Shown here one piece after another: positions 42,585 to 52,456 of a stretch of DNA of 64,000 bases. How positions within the stretch are numbered: position 1 is the first letter of the stretch; each line of letters starts with the position of its first letter. Origin of the DNA: Clostridium aquiflavi (GTDB lineage: Bacteria > Bacillota > Clostridia > Clostridiales > Clostridiaceae); the NCBI RefSeq assembly GCF_031344075.1, contig NZ_JAVJAN010000001.1, positions 62,001 to 126,000 of the forward strand. The letters run 5' to 3'. The position numbers and the translations under genes are program-made. The notes below the pieces were generated by a model that was not told where the DNA came from, ran no database searches, and saw only the letters and a program-made list of their open reading frames with translations.

Positions 42585-43967
42585 CTATGTGATTTCATTA
42601 TTTTTCTTTATACATACTATAAATTTAGTTCCTATATTTTCTTTACTTTCTACATCAATAGTTGCAGCATGCAATGTTAGTATTTTCTTTACAATCGTAA
42701 GACCAACTCCGTTACCTTCAATTTTGTGTCTACTCTTATCTCCACGATACATCCTTTCAAAAACATATGGCAAGTCTTCTTTTTTAATACCAATACCATT
42801 GTCCTTAATTTCAATTCTAACAAAATTTATATCACTATTAACATTAACCCATACAGTTCCATTTACATAATTAAATTTAATTGCATTAGAAATAAGATTT
42901 ATAAATACTTGTTTTAATTTATCATAATCACCTAATACTATAAGATTTTTGCTTTCATCTTCATTTATAAGTAATTCTATATTTTTTTTTGTTGCTGCAA
43001 TTGAAAAGTCGTCTATTACTGTTAAAAGTAGTTGCTCTATATTAACTAAACCTAAATTGAGTGCTATTTCATCAGATTCAATTTGTTTTAGTTCATTTAA
43101 GTTATTTAAAAGCTTACCAAATCTCACTACTTCATCATTTAAGTTAATGAGCTTATCAATAGTTATAGGTATAATGCCATCTATCATTGCTTCTAAATTA
43201 TTCTGAAGTACATTTAAAGGAGTTCTTATTTCATGAGATATATCTGCAATAAGCCTCTTTCTTAGTAAATCTTGACTATTTAACTTATCACCTAAAGAAT
43301 TTATGCTCTCAGTTAAGTTTCTAATTTCTTCAATGCTACTTTTTATATTTGATTTTGAGTTATAATTTCCTTTTGATAAACTTACAGAAGTTTTTGCAAC
43401 TGATTTTATAGGTTCAGAAAATTGCTTTGATAAAATTAAACTTATAACTGCTACTATTACTAAAGTTAATATACCACTAAATACAATCCCCTTATTAATC
43501 TGTCCCTTAAAACTTAGATCTTCTTGAGAAAGTAAAACAGGTGAGTATTGACCAACTATAATATATCCCACTGTTTTTTCATTAACATTTATATCAAAAG
43601 TGTTAGAAGTATAAATTCCTGTTTCTTCTTTACCGTTTATTGTCATATGATTTTTATATTGTATATCCTCATGATTCATCTGCCAAACAACTTTTTTATT
43701 TTCATCTAAAAGAGTTAAACAATAATTACTCATATATGCTTCGTGCATCATTTCTTCCCCTGAAGTTTTATTCCAATTACCATCACTTCTATAAACTTGT
43801 TGAAAATATTCTACCAATCTTGTGTTTCTTTTAGTTTGTATATCCTTCATGTATTTATTAAAAGTGTTTGTTATTGTCATATTTATAATTAAAGCTGATA
43901 AAAGTACTGAAACTATGGAACAAAAAATTAAAATAAAACTTAAGCGTTCTCTAACATTTTGTTTCAT
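42585..43967 (-). CDS. Sensor histidine kinase (HAMP, EnvZ/OmpR class)
   Basis: 460 residues. Two membrane helices (about 10-30 and 160-180) flank an extracellular sensor of about 120 residues; a HAMP linker follows (LSKQFSEPIKSVAKTSVSLSKGNY). The dimerisation His box is ADISHEIRTPLNVLQNNLEAM, and the ATPase has N box LISNAIKFN, G1 IKDNGIGI and G2 GNGVGLTIV. Start overlaps the regulator stop by four bases (ATGA), so the pair is coupled. Signal unknown. Confidence 0.92.
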   Translation of the reverse strand: MKQNVRERLSFILIFCSIVSVLLSALIINMTITNTFNKYMKDIQTKRNTRLVEYFQQVYRSDGNWNKTSGEEMMHEAYMSNYCLTLLDENKKVVWQMNHEDIQYKNHMTINGKEETGIYTSNTFDINVNEKTVGYIIVGQYSPVLLSQEDLSFKGQINKGIVFSGILTLVIVAVISLILSKQFSEPIKSVAKTSVSLSKGNYNSKSNIKSSIEEIRNLTESINSLGDKLNSQDLLRKRLIADISHEIRTPLNVLQNNLEAMIDGIIPITIDKLINLNDEVVRFGKLLNNLNELKQIESDEIALNLGLVNIEQLLLTVIDDFSIAATKKNIELLINEDESKNLIVLGDYDKLKQVFINLISNAIKFNYVNGTVWVNVNSDINFVRIEIKDNGIGIKKEDLPYVFERMYRGDKSRHKIEGNGVGLTIVKKILTLHAATIDVESKENIGTKFIVCIKKNNEIT

Positions 43968-44647
43968 ATTTCATCACCAAACTTATAACCAATTTTGGTA
44001 ACAGTAATTATGTATCTTGGAGATTTACTGTCTTCTTCAATCTTTTTACGTAGATTCTTAATGTGTACATCAATAATTCTATCTGAGCCATCAAAATCAA
44101 TACCGAATACTCTTTCTATTATAGCTTCTCTTGAAAATACTTTTCCTTTGTTTGAAGCTAAAACATATAATATATCAAACTCATTTGGAGTTAAACTTAC
44201 TTCTTGCATATTTAATTTAACTACTCTTTTTTCATTATCTATTGTTAATTTACCATCATCAAGAAAAAGAATATTATCATTACTTTCACCAATTCTTCTA
44301 AACAAAGCATTTACACGTGCAGTAAGTTCTCTTGGACTCAATGGTTTTGTTAAATACTCATCTGCACCAATATTTAACCCCTCAATTTTATCACTTAATG
44401 TACTCTTAGCAGTTAACATAAAAATATATACATCTGATATTCTTCTAAGTATTTTACAAACTTCCTCTCCATCTATATCTGGTAGCATTAAATCTAAAAT
44501 AACAAGATCAATTTTTTCTTTTCTAAAAATTTCAATTCCATCTAGTCCATTTTCTGTAGAATACACTCCATATCCTTCTTTTTCTAGGTATGCCTTTAAA
44601 ACTTCTGATACACTTTTTTCATCTTCAATTATTAAAATGTTATTCAT
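43964..44647 (-). CDS. OmpR/PhoB family response regulator
   Basis: 227 residues from the ATG at 44647 (GGAGTGATAGTA upstream); a GTG nine bases earlier is less likely. Receiver domain: IEDEKSVSEVLKAYLEKEG and the phospho-acceptor in DLVILDLMLPDIDGEEV, then MLTAKSTLSD and EYLTKPLSPRELTAR. C-terminal winged helix (VSLTPNEFDILYVLASNKGKVFSREAIIERVFG; RIIDVHIKNLRKKIEED). Acts with the overlapping kinase. The next downstream unit is HMA-TauE, a possible target. Confidence 0.93.
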   Translation of the reverse strand: MNNILIIEDEKSVSEVLKAYLEKEGYGVYSTENGLDGIEIFRKEKIDLVILDLMLPDIDGEEVCKILRRISDVYIFMLTAKSTLSDKIEGLNIGADEYLTKPLSPRELTARVNALFRRIGESNDNILFLDDGKLTIDNEKRVVKLNMQEVSLTPNEFDILYVLASNKGKVFSREAIIERVFGIDFDGSDRIIDVHIKNLRKKIEEDSKSPRYIITVTKIGYKFGDEI

Positions 44648-44997
44648 TACTATCACTCCATAAAGTTTTTATTAATATTACATTATCATAAACTTATAAA
44701 TTTTATATGTAAATGATATATATTACATATAAATTCCTTTGCCAATGAATAACTCAATTGTTTGAGTATCAAATACATTCACCTCTTTAACGATTTTCCT
44801 ATATTAAGCTACAATACTTTACTCTATAATATATGTAAATACATTTAAGATCTTATTAGCAGTTATAGTTCTTAGGTAAATAGAAAAATACCTGTAGAAC
44901 AATAGAGTAAAAAGGAGCTACTTATGCTTAATAAAATTAAACATAAATAACCCCTCTAAAATAATAATATTACTTAATTAAATATTTGAGCTTTATA
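44648..44997. other. Intergenic gap between the response regulator and the GH129-like gene
   Basis: About 350 bases. TATAAT at 44825-44830 and a strong AAGGAG before an 8-codon frame (ATG at 44924, MLNKIKHK) look like a plus-strand leader-like transcript, but its product is too small to call. AAGGTA... TACCT-type pairing occurs near 44872-44900. Nothing else recognised. Confidence 0.35.
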
Positions 44998-47304
44998 TTA
45001 TTCACCTTGCGGTGTATATATAACTTTATCATTACCATCTATTATTATAAGAGATTTTGCTGGTATTTTTTCTCCTTCAGCATTTACTTCATTATTTGAG
45101 AAATTACACACTACTTTTATACCATCTTCATATTGAGTCATTTGAACCAATTTATCATCTGATAATATTTTGTAATCAGTCATTTCTTTATTTATTACTT
45201 TTTTACTAAAATCTGACCAAACTTTGCTATGTTTAATTATTATTTCTTTGTGCTCTACCCATTCATTTTTATCTAAATGATATAATGGTGGTACATTATA
45301 AAGGACTTCATATAACATTCTATTTTCTATCTCATCTTTTATTTTTAGTGTTCCCCATCCCCACCAATGTGTTGTTATAACTGAATCATTATAAACTAAT
45401 TTATATAATGGAATAGTATAAGTTGTATCTAAAAATATTTTTTTATATTTGTCCTTTAATGGAATTTGTTTTGAGAACATTTCTGGTACGCCATTAGTAT
45501 TGGAATAATATCTGCCAACATAATATTCACTATCTTTATTTTTATTCATATCCTTATCCATCCAAGAAAATGATGGTGTTTCTATTCCCTGTGCAAAAGC
45601 TATATTTTTGCTTGCAAAATCATTTCCACCTTCAGTACCAACTACCATGTTGTACTCTTTTTGAAGATAATCCATTCTTTCAAGTCTTGCTTTTATATCT
45701 TCTTCTTCAGTTGTAATATGATTTGATGAATAATCATCAAAAATTTCTCCAGTTCCATCTGTATCTAGGAACCATGAATTAAATTGTAATCCTGTATTTA
45801 AAATTGATGTTACTCTTTCCTTTACACTAGGCATTGCTAAAGTTGGATTTAACTTTCTTCCTACACCTTGGAATCCTTCAATTTTCTTTCCATCCTTTTT
45901 GGCTACAGTAGCTTCCTCAAAAAGAGATTTATCATTAAATTTAGCTGTTATCCATTGTTCTTCCCCTGGTTTGTGAATTGAATGATATGAGTCATAAGTT
46001 CCTATTAAATATCCTGCTTTATTTGCACTTTCCACAAGTTCAGGCTTTATAAAACCTTCTTGCCAATCATCTAGTCCAAGCCACATATTATCTAACCCTG
46101 AATTTTTCATATCTTCTATTACATCAACAGTGTTAGCATCAGACCATTTTTCAATAGGTACTAAATCATCTGATAGTACACTTTTTAACAATCTTTTATT
46201 TAAATTTATAAGTTCTACTGAATTTAAGTTATCAATACCTTTGTCTACTAAAACTTTGCTTTCATTATCTAAATTAGTGAAAATTTCAGAATTATAGAAC
46301 TCTTTTAATTGCAATATTTCATTAAAACCTTTAAGCATTCTATTTTTAGTATACTTATCTGTATAATCTAACTTTTGAAATTCATCAAAAGCTGTTGCAA
46401 GCTCACCCCCATCTAAAACTTTTGTATTCAATAAATTTTGTATCCAAAGTTTTATATTTTGAGGCATATTTTCTCTTAATCTATTCCACTTAATATTTTC
46501 TTCTGATATAACATTTCTGTCCCAAAAATACGCATGTGGTGCTCCATATAGTTTTTCAATATTTTTATTTTCTTTAGCTTTCTCTTCTAATGTTTTAAAG
46601 TTATCATTTTCAATTAAATAATTTTTATATGTTTTAGCGATATCTACAGGACTATTTTTAGTTAAGTAGACTCTAAAACCATATTCTTTATTTTTATTTA
46701 TAGATGGGTATTCATGATTAAATGTAAACTTTATATTTTCTTTAGTATCAAAAGTAATATTGTTGTTATATGGATTTTTAATTATATATAATAACGAATA
46801 ATCTTTCTTACTTGCTGCAAAAAACTGCATTGAAAAAGATTCTATAACTTTCATTTCAGATTCATTTAAATACTCTTTCCAAACTAAATCATTGCTTGGA
46901 ATATACTTACCCTGATTTAGTGGAAGCATATAGCTTTCTCCGCTTACATTAGGCCAAGAAAATTTATTCTCCTCATCTTTAGTAGATTTTATAGAAATAT
47001 CTAAGTAATTATTTTGTTTTTTAACATCAACATTTAAATTTTTCTCATCGTATTTCCATGACACTTCATCACCATTATTTTTCAGATCAGATACCTTCAT
47101 ATTTTCTAATGGTTCTGAAACTATTTCATTCACTCCATTTGATTCAACTTCAACCTTAAATGTTTCTGGATCTACTTTAAAAGTAAAATCTAAATCTTCT
47201 ACCTTTGAATAAAGCTTATTATTAATTTTATCTTTGTTTATGCATCCCATTAAAACTGTTGTAGCGCATGATACCGCTAGTATTAAAGATATTACTCTTT
47301 TCAT
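44998..47304 (-). CDS. Lipoprotein glycoside hydrolase, GH129/GH101-like
   Basis: 768 residues from the ATG at 47304 (AAGAGGTGATAATA upstream). Lipoprotein signal MKRVISLILAVSCATTVLMGC. The central region matches my memory of GH129/GH101-related enzymes (PF11308): an Asp in SWFLDTDGTGEIFDDYS near 513 as likely nucleophile and a Glu in VVGTEGGNDFASKNIAFAQG near 554 as likely acid/base, then FSWMDKDM and TTHWWGWGTLKIKDEIENR. Known members release alpha-GalNAc from mucin-type glycans. Anchored outside the cell. It lies downstream of a kinase/regulator pair in the same orientation, 35 bases away. Confidence 0.75.
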   Translation of the reverse strand: MKRVISLILAVSCATTVLMGCINKDKINNKLYSKVEDLDFTFKVDPETFKVEVESNGVNEIVSEPLENMKVSDLKNNGDEVSWKYDEKNLNVDVKKQNNYLDISIKSTKDEENKFSWPNVSGESYMLPLNQGKYIPSNDLVWKEYLNESEMKVIESFSMQFFAASKKDYSLLYIIKNPYNNNITFDTKENIKFTFNHEYPSINKNKEYGFRVYLTKNSPVDIAKTYKNYLIENDNFKTLEEKAKENKNIEKLYGAPHAYFWDRNVISEENIKWNRLRENMPQNIKLWIQNLLNTKVLDGGELATAFDEFQKLDYTDKYTKNRMLKGFNEILQLKEFYNSEIFTNLDNESKVLVDKGIDNLNSVELINLNKRLLKSVLSDDLVPIEKWSDANTVDVIEDMKNSGLDNMWLGLDDWQEGFIKPELVESANKAGYLIGTYDSYHSIHKPGEEQWITAKFNDKSLFEEATVAKKDGKKIEGFQGVGRKLNPTLAMPSVKERVTSILNTGLQFNSWFLDTDGTGEIFDDYSSNHITTEEEDIKARLERMDYLQKEYNMVVGTEGGNDFASKNIAFAQGIETPSFSWMDKDMNKNKDSEYYVGRYYSNTNGVPEMFSKQIPLKDKYKKIFLDTTYTIPLYKLVYNDSVITTHWWGWGTLKIKDEIENRMLYEVLYNVPPLYHLDKNEWVEHKEIIIKHSKVWSDFSKKVINKEMTDYKILSDDKLVQMTQYEDGIKVVCNFSNNEVNAEGEKIPAKSLIIIDGNDKVIYTPQGE

Positions 47305-47339
47305 TATTATCACCTCTTAAACAAAATAGCTTAAGAATG

Positions 47340-48713
47340 TTACATGAATGTTACATAAAACTCAATACTATCACCTTTTAAATTAAATCCAAAATCAAAG
47401 TTATATTTTTCTAATATACTTTTTATTATTGATAAACCTAACCCTGTTCCCGATATGTTTTTATTCCTTGATTTTTCTAATACACAGAAAGGTTGCCATA
47501 TTTCATTTAAATTATATTTTTCTCTGTCTTCTATACCATTTGATATGAAAAATTCTACTTTCCCTAAAGTTTCTAATAATTTTATTTCAATACTATTATT
47601 GCTAGTATATTTTATAGCATTAGTAATAAAATTATTTAATACTACCTCAATATCTTCTTCATCAGCATATATGATATATTCTTTCTTTTCATCAAAATTT
47701 AAATATAGTTTTATATCACTTTCTTTAAGAATAAGCTGATATTTTTTTATTATATCTTTAATATTTTTTCCTATGTCAAAAGTTGAATTATTCCTTAGTT
47801 TATTTTCTAATTTTGCCCAAAATAATAATTTTTCTATTAAATAATCCATTTCATCAATTTGCTCTTGTATTGTATTTATATATGTACCGTCATCTAATCC
47901 ATCTTCTAATCCCTGACTGTATACTTTAATCAAAGCTAAAGGTGTTTTTAATTCATGAGATATATCTGAAATTAATTCCTTCAATCTTTTATTTTTTATA
48001 TTAATTTCACTATGAGCTTTCTCTAGACTTTCACTCATGCTATTTATACTTATTGCAAGTTCTTCTATTTCATCATTAGTATGTATTTCTTCTTTTCTAA
48101 AATTCAACTCAGAAATATCCCTAGATAATTTTTTAAGATGCTCTAATGGATTTATTATTTTTTTTGATATTATGGCGCATAATATAATAATTATAATTAT
48201 AGATAACATATTTAAGTATATGTTGAATTTATTTACACTGCTTATAGTCTCATCAATATAAGGGATGGATAATCCTATTGCAAATATATATGAATCTTTC
48301 TTTACAAATTTTGTTAACATCCTATATTTAGGTACGCCTTGATCATATATCTTATTAATGCTTCTATTATTTATATTATTTAGTGTTTCTTCAGTAACCC
48401 AAAATTTATTTAATTTAACCTTCTTTAAATTAAAATTTGAAATTAAATTTTCATTTATATTATTCAAATTATCATTTAAGTCTCCATATACGATGACAAC
48501 ACTGTTTTCTTGTTCTATTTTAGGTATATCATCAATTAGTACATCTATGTCTTCTGTTAATATTTGATTTTCTACACTATTTAAAATTTTACGTTTTTCA
48601 AATATATAATATTTTCCCACAAAGAATAAGTTTATTAATATAGAAATTATTAAAACTATAATCACAACTGAAGCTATGCTAACAGTAAGCTTTCTGCTTA
48701 TCTTAATTTTCAT
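47340..48713 (-). CDS. Sensor histidine kinase (HAMP)
   Basis: 457 residues from the ATG at 48713, behind GGAGGTTG and overlapping the regulator's end by 11 bases. Two helices (about 12-34, 165-190) with a short extracellular sensor, HAMP-like linker (NPLEHLKKLSRDISELNF), His box SDISHELKTPLALIKVYSQGLEDG, N box NFITNAIKYTSNN and G box ISGTGLGLSIIKSIL. Together with the regulator and the hydrolase downstream it forms an apparent operon, so the signal may be a host glycan or its product. Confidence 0.9.
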   Translation of the reverse strand: MKIKISRKLTVSIASVVIIVLIISILINLFFVGKYYIFEKRKILNSVENQILTEDIDVLIDDIPKIEQENSVVIVYGDLNDNLNNINENLISNFNLKKVKLNKFWVTEETLNNINNRSINKIYDQGVPKYRMLTKFVKKDSYIFAIGLSIPYIDETISSVNKFNIYLNMLSIIIIIILCAIISKKIINPLEHLKKLSRDISELNFRKEEIHTNDEIEELAISINSMSESLEKAHSEINIKNKRLKELISDISHELKTPLALIKVYSQGLEDGLDDGTYINTIQEQIDEMDYLIEKLLFWAKLENKLRNNSTFDIGKNIKDIIKKYQLILKESDIKLYLNFDEKKEYIIYADEEDIEVVLNNFITNAIKYTSNNSIEIKLLETLGKVEFFISNGIEDREKYNLNEIWQPFCVLEKSRNKNISGTGLGLSIIKSILEKYNFDFGFNLKGDSIEFYVTFM

Positions 48714-49350
48714 CAACCTCCAAACTATAACCTATTCCTCTATATGTTTTTATATTATCTTCTCCTATTTTTGCCCTTAATCGCCTTATATGAGTATCCA
48801 CTGTTCTATAATCTCCAATATAATCAATTCCCCACACTAAATCTATAAGTTTATCTCTCGATAAGATAATACCTTTATTTTTCATAAAAACTAAAAGAAG
48901 ATCATATTCTATTTTAGTTAGTTTTAAAATTTCATCATTTTTATATACTTTTTGTTCATTAATATTTAATTTAATACCATTAACTATCATTTTTTCATTA
49001 AAATTCACAAGTTTTTTAGCTCTTAATAAAAGTATTCTTGGATCAAATGGTTTTTTTACATATTCATCTGCCCCACAATTTAATGCTTCTATTTCATCAT
49101 CATTTTGAGATTTTGCAGTTAATATTAGTACCTTTGCAGTACTGTTTTCCTTTATATATCTGCAAGCTTCTATTCCACTAATTTTAGGCATCATCCAATC
49201 TAACACTGCTATATCTATCTTATTTGAATGAAATATTTCTAATGCCATTTCACCATCTTCTGCCACAAAAGTATTAAATCCTTCTCTTTTAAAATAAGCT
49301 TCTAGTATTTTAAGCATCTGCTTTTCATCATCTGCAATCAATATATTCAA
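48703..49350 (-). CDS. OmpR family response regulator, operon with the GH129-like lipoprotein
   Basis: 215 residues from a TTG preceded by AAGGAGCGGTATAGA. Receiver: NILIADDEKQMLKILEAYFKREG, DIAVLDWMMPKISGIEAC with the phospho-acceptor, and VLILTAKSQNDDE, EYVKKPFDPR. Winged helix C-terminus: LTKIEYDLLLVFMKNKGIILSRDKLIDLVWG and RTVDTHIRRLRAKIG. First gene of the regulator-kinase-hydrolase set on the minus strand. Confidence 0.92.
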   Translation of the reverse strand: MNILIADDEKQMLKILEAYFKREGFNTFVAEDGEMALEIFHSNKIDIAVLDWMMPKISGIEACRYIKENSTAKVLILTAKSQNDDEIEALNCGADEYVKKPFDPRILLLRAKKLVNFNEKMIVNGIKLNINEQKVYKNDEILKLTKIEYDLLLVFMKNKGIILSRDKLIDLVWGIDYIGDYRTVDTHIRRLRAKIGEDNIKTYRGIGYSLEVDEN

Positions 49351-49511
49351 TCTATACCGCTCCTTTTTTGTGCATCATATACATTAATTATATCCTATTA
49401 AATAAAGAAATAATATTATTTAGGTTTTAATCCTTATCCTTAAAATAAAATTATAATTTAAGTTATCTACAAATTTTTCAATAATATAATTTCCTAAATA
49501 ATAAAAAAATT

Positions 49512-49545
49512 AGCACCTCAGAAAAACATTCTGAAGTGCTTTTTG
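49512..49545. terminator. Terminator at the end of the PTS operon
   Basis: AGCACCTCAGAA (49512-49523) and TTCTGAAGTGCT (49529-49540) form an 11-12 bp stem with one mismatch. A T-rich run follows on each strand. About 100 bases past the EIIC stop on the minus strand. Confidence 0.8.
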
Positions 49546-49640
49546 TAAATAAATTGTTTTATAAAATGGGCTAATTTTGAGAGGATAATTTATATGATAT
49601 TAAACTACTATATAATTAGTAGGATAAAGCTTTAATAAAT

Positions 49641-50909
49641 TTATTGGTTATTTTTTAGTTCTTGTCTTCCTGCTACATAAACAAATGGAAGATATATTAA
49701 TACACTAATAACTAAACAAATAAGAGCTGTAACTCCACCCCTAATTGAGTTAGTAGAGAATATTGCACCTAAAATTGGAGGTGTTGTCCATCCTGCCATA
49801 ATTGAAACTTTTGGTACAAAGTGTATTGCTGTTAAACCATATGCTGTTAATGCAGATACTAATGGTGCTAACATAAATGGAATAAAGTACATTGGATTTA
49901 ATATTATTGGCATACCAAAAATTATTGGTTCATTAATATTAAAACATCCTGGTGCTAAGCTTAAATTTGCAATCATCTTTTGTTGAGATCCTGATTTCTT
50001 TCCTAAAATATATATCGCTATAATTAATGCAATAGTAGCTCCTGATCCACCCATATTTACATATGAATCTAAAAATTGACTACTTACAATATATTTTGGT
50101 TCTACTCCTGAATTAATTGCTTCTGTATTTAAAACAAGCAATGGAAGTAGTAGCGCATTTATAATTGGTGCAAGTATATTAGAACCATGTAATCCAAAGA
50201 ACCATAGTAATTGAGATACAAAAATTATAAGTAATACTCCACCTAAACTACCTGCAACACCTTGTAGTGGTTTTTGTAGTGCTAAGAATAATGCCTGATG
50301 AACATCTGGTATATTTATAACTATTAATAATTCCTTAACTCCAGCTGTTAAAGCTAAAACTATAATTGATGGCAATAAAGCTGCAAAAGATTTAGAAACT
50401 GCTGGTGGAACTCCCTCGGGCATCTTTATAATTAATTTAGGATTTCCTGATAACTTAACAAAAATTTCTGTAACAACTAATGCTACTATTATAGATATAA
50501 ATAGTCCTTGAGCTCCTAAGAAAGTAAATGGTAATGCACCTTCAGCATTTGTTGCATATAAAAGCATTGCAGATCCTAATGATAATATACCTGCTGCTAA
50601 TGGATCCTTATCATATCCTTTTGCCAAATGATAAGATATTGTAAATACTATTAATATTGACATAACACCAAAAGAACCATTAGAAATAGCTACACCCCAA
50701 GCTTTCCATCCCACTGGTAATAGCCAATCCAGAAAGTTTTGATACCATTTAAAACCTAAATTATTAAATAATACTGCAAATGCTCCTGCCATAATTAATG
50801 GTGTTATTGTTGCAAACCCATCACGTATTGCTACTAAATGCCTTTGAGCACCTATTTTAGCTGCGATAGGTACAAAATGCTCTTCCATCCAATCAAAAAA
50901 TTTTTTCAT
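49641..50909 (-). CDS. celB: PTS cellobiose-type transporter subunit IIC
   Basis: 422 residues, ATG after AAGGAGGAAAAGGTCT. About ten helices of the lactose/cellobiose EIIC family: FVPIAAKIGAQRHLVAIRDGFATITPLIMAGAF at the N-terminus and the substrate-loop FNINEPIIFGMPIILNPMYFIPFM, plus TTPPILGAIFSTNSIRGG. Forms the membrane channel for beta-disaccharide uptake and phosphorylation with the IIA and IIB genes upstream. Last gene of the sigma-54-driven operon. Confidence 0.9.
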   Translation of the reverse strand: MKKFFDWMEEHFVPIAAKIGAQRHLVAIRDGFATITPLIMAGAFAVLFNNLGFKWYQNFLDWLLPVGWKAWGVAISNGSFGVMSILIVFTISYHLAKGYDKDPLAAGILSLGSAMLLYATNAEGALPFTFLGAQGLFISIIVALVVTEIFVKLSGNPKLIIKMPEGVPPAVSKSFAALLPSIIVLALTAGVKELLIVINIPDVHQALFLALQKPLQGVAGSLGGVLLIIFVSQLLWFFGLHGSNILAPIINALLLPLLVLNTEAINSGVEPKYIVSSQFLDSYVNMGGSGATIALIIAIYILGKKSGSQQKMIANLSLAPGCFNINEPIIFGMPIILNPMYFIPFMLAPLVSALTAYGLTAIHFVPKVSIMAGWTTPPILGAIFSTNSIRGGVTALICLVISVLIYLPFVYVAGRQELKNNQ

Positions 50910-50956
50910 AGACCTTTTCCTCCTTACTTAGGTATATTTTTTTATTCTTATAACTT

Positions 50957-52051
50957 TTAACCTTTTACTTCTCTAAAACAAAAACTTGTCCAAGGTTCTA
51001 TATAATTTAATAAAAATACTTCTTCATCAACTACCTTTCCAACCACATTTGTTTTTCCACTATTTTTCATATCCTTTAATGCAACTTGAAGTTCACCTGC
51101 ATATCTAGTGTATAAATCCGAATCTATTAATAAATCTCCTCTTTTTATATTTGGAGTATTAACTGCTGGAAAGCGCTTATCTTTATATTTAACTCTACTT
51201 TGCGTAGACCTTATCATGTATTCTGATACATCACCTCTATTGTAATGAAATTCTTCAAGAACTATCTTTTTATCAAGTTCTGTTGCAGTTTCATCAAATT
51301 CAATATTAAGCATTAATTTTTCTTTATTTATTTCACTTAATATCTTTAATTCCTGTTCTGATGCAAAAGAATTTGCTATTATTACATCATCTATAAGTCC
51401 TGTTGCTAAAAAATGTTTAGCTTGTACATCTATTGGTAAGTTTCTATGCATTTCTAAAGTACATAACCCTTCTGATACAGGCCAAGGTCCATACTTGGCT
51501 TCTTTAGAATTTACAAAGGCGGCTGTTCTTAATCCAAGTTCCTTAAATTGTTTTGAACACTTAATAAAATGTTCAAGTGAAAGACCTGTATATTTATGAG
51601 GATAGAAATTATGACATCCATATAGATTATCAATATTGGATTTGTAAGATAAAATATTATCTATATACTTAGTCCCATTGCTCATATTAAGTTCTATTTT
51701 TAATCCATACTCATTAAAACTCATGATAAATTCCTCTAATCCACTAAAGCCTAAGTCTAGCCTTATTCCATCTAATCCAATATCTTTAAACACTTTTAGG
51801 TCATATATAGATGCCCCTAAACTTTTAAATACACTTGGATCTAAATCTGCAATCACCTCCATATTTTCTTCTTTAGCTGCACATAACATAGTTTTGAAAT
51901 CACTAATTACATCTTCAGTGTTTTTATCAGCTACAGAAATTAAGCATGTAAAGATTCTTTTAAATCCATATTTGCCAGCTAAATGTATATACTTCACAAT
52001 TTCATTTATATCTGCATGATTAGGATAAACTGAAATCCCGAGTCCTATCAT
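50957..52051 (-). CDS. MupG/DUF871 family 6-phospho-glycosidase-like protein
   Basis: 364 residues from the ATG at 52051, preceded by GGGGGATGAAAGA; an ATG at 52066 lacks a site. TIM-barrel of the DUF871 group: GLGISVYPNHADINEIVKYIHLAGKYGFKRIFT, IADLDPSVFKSLG, LRLDLGFSG, NFYPHKYTGLSLEHFIKCSKQFK. MupG of S. aureus, the studied member, cleaves phosphorylated MurNAc-GlcNAc. Here it lies between PTS EIIA and EIIC, so it should act on the imported phospho-disaccharide. No MurQ or MurP homologue is in the window. Confidence 0.8.
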   Translation of the reverse strand: MIGLGISVYPNHADINEIVKYIHLAGKYGFKRIFTCLISVADKNTEDVISDFKTMLCAAKEENMEVIADLDPSVFKSLGASIYDLKVFKDIGLDGIRLDLGFSGLEEFIMSFNEYGLKIELNMSNGTKYIDNILSYKSNIDNLYGCHNFYPHKYTGLSLEHFIKCSKQFKELGLRTAAFVNSKEAKYGPWPVSEGLCTLEMHRNLPIDVQAKHFLATGLIDDVIIANSFASEQELKILSEINKEKLMLNIEFDETATELDKKIVLEEFHYNRGDVSEYMIRSTQSRVKYKDKRFPAVNTPNIKRGDLLIDSDLYTRYAGELQVALKDMKNSGKTNVVGKVVDEEVFLLNYIEPWTSFCFREVKG

Positions 52052-52119
52052 TCTTTCATCCCCCATTCCATATAATAAGCTCCTATTGTTGGAGATACTT
52101 CTTCATCTAATTAACTTTA

Positions 52120-52434
52120 TTACTTATTTAGCTTATCATCAAATTTCTCATACATATCTATGAATTCAATAGCAAGAGATTTTACTGTCATGCTTGTCAT
52201 CAAATGATCTTGAGCATGTACCATAAGCAATGACACCTCTATTTTTTCTCCACCAGCTTCTTTTTGTATTAAAGATGATTGAACATTATGAGCTTTTGAC
52301 ATTTCTTCATCAGCTTTTTCTATCAATTCCCTAGCTTTATTTAAATCTCCCTTTTTAGCACATTGAATTGCTTCCATTGAATAACTTCTAACTTCCCCAC
52401 TATGAACTATAAGATTCATTATTATTTCTTCCAT
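52120..52434 (-). CDS. celC: PTS lactose/cellobiose-type subunit IIA
   Basis: 104 residues, ATG after AGGGGAGAAACTAT. All-helical EIIA: LIVHSGEVRSYSMEAIQCAKKGDLNKARELIEKADEEM, and the active-site His in LLMVHAQDHLMTSMTVKSLAIEFIDMYEKF. Carries phosphate from HPr to EIIB. 23 bases after the EIIB gene. Confidence 0.92.
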   Translation of the reverse strand: MEEIIMNLIVHSGEVRSYSMEAIQCAKKGDLNKARELIEKADEEMSKAHNVQSSLIQKEAGGEKIEVSLLMVHAQDHLMTSMTVKSLAIEFIDMYEKFDDKLNK

Positions 52435-52456
52435 ATAGTTTCTCCCCTTTTTTTGA

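Noticed and set aside
43995..44663. 222-codon plus-strand open frame
   Set aside because: Lies exactly opposite the response regulator, has Ser/Ile-rich shadow composition and no ribosome binding site.
44924..44950. 8-codon frame with a strong ribosome binding site
   Set aside because: Too short to support a product and no terminator or conserved partner could be shown; mentioned only in the gap entry.
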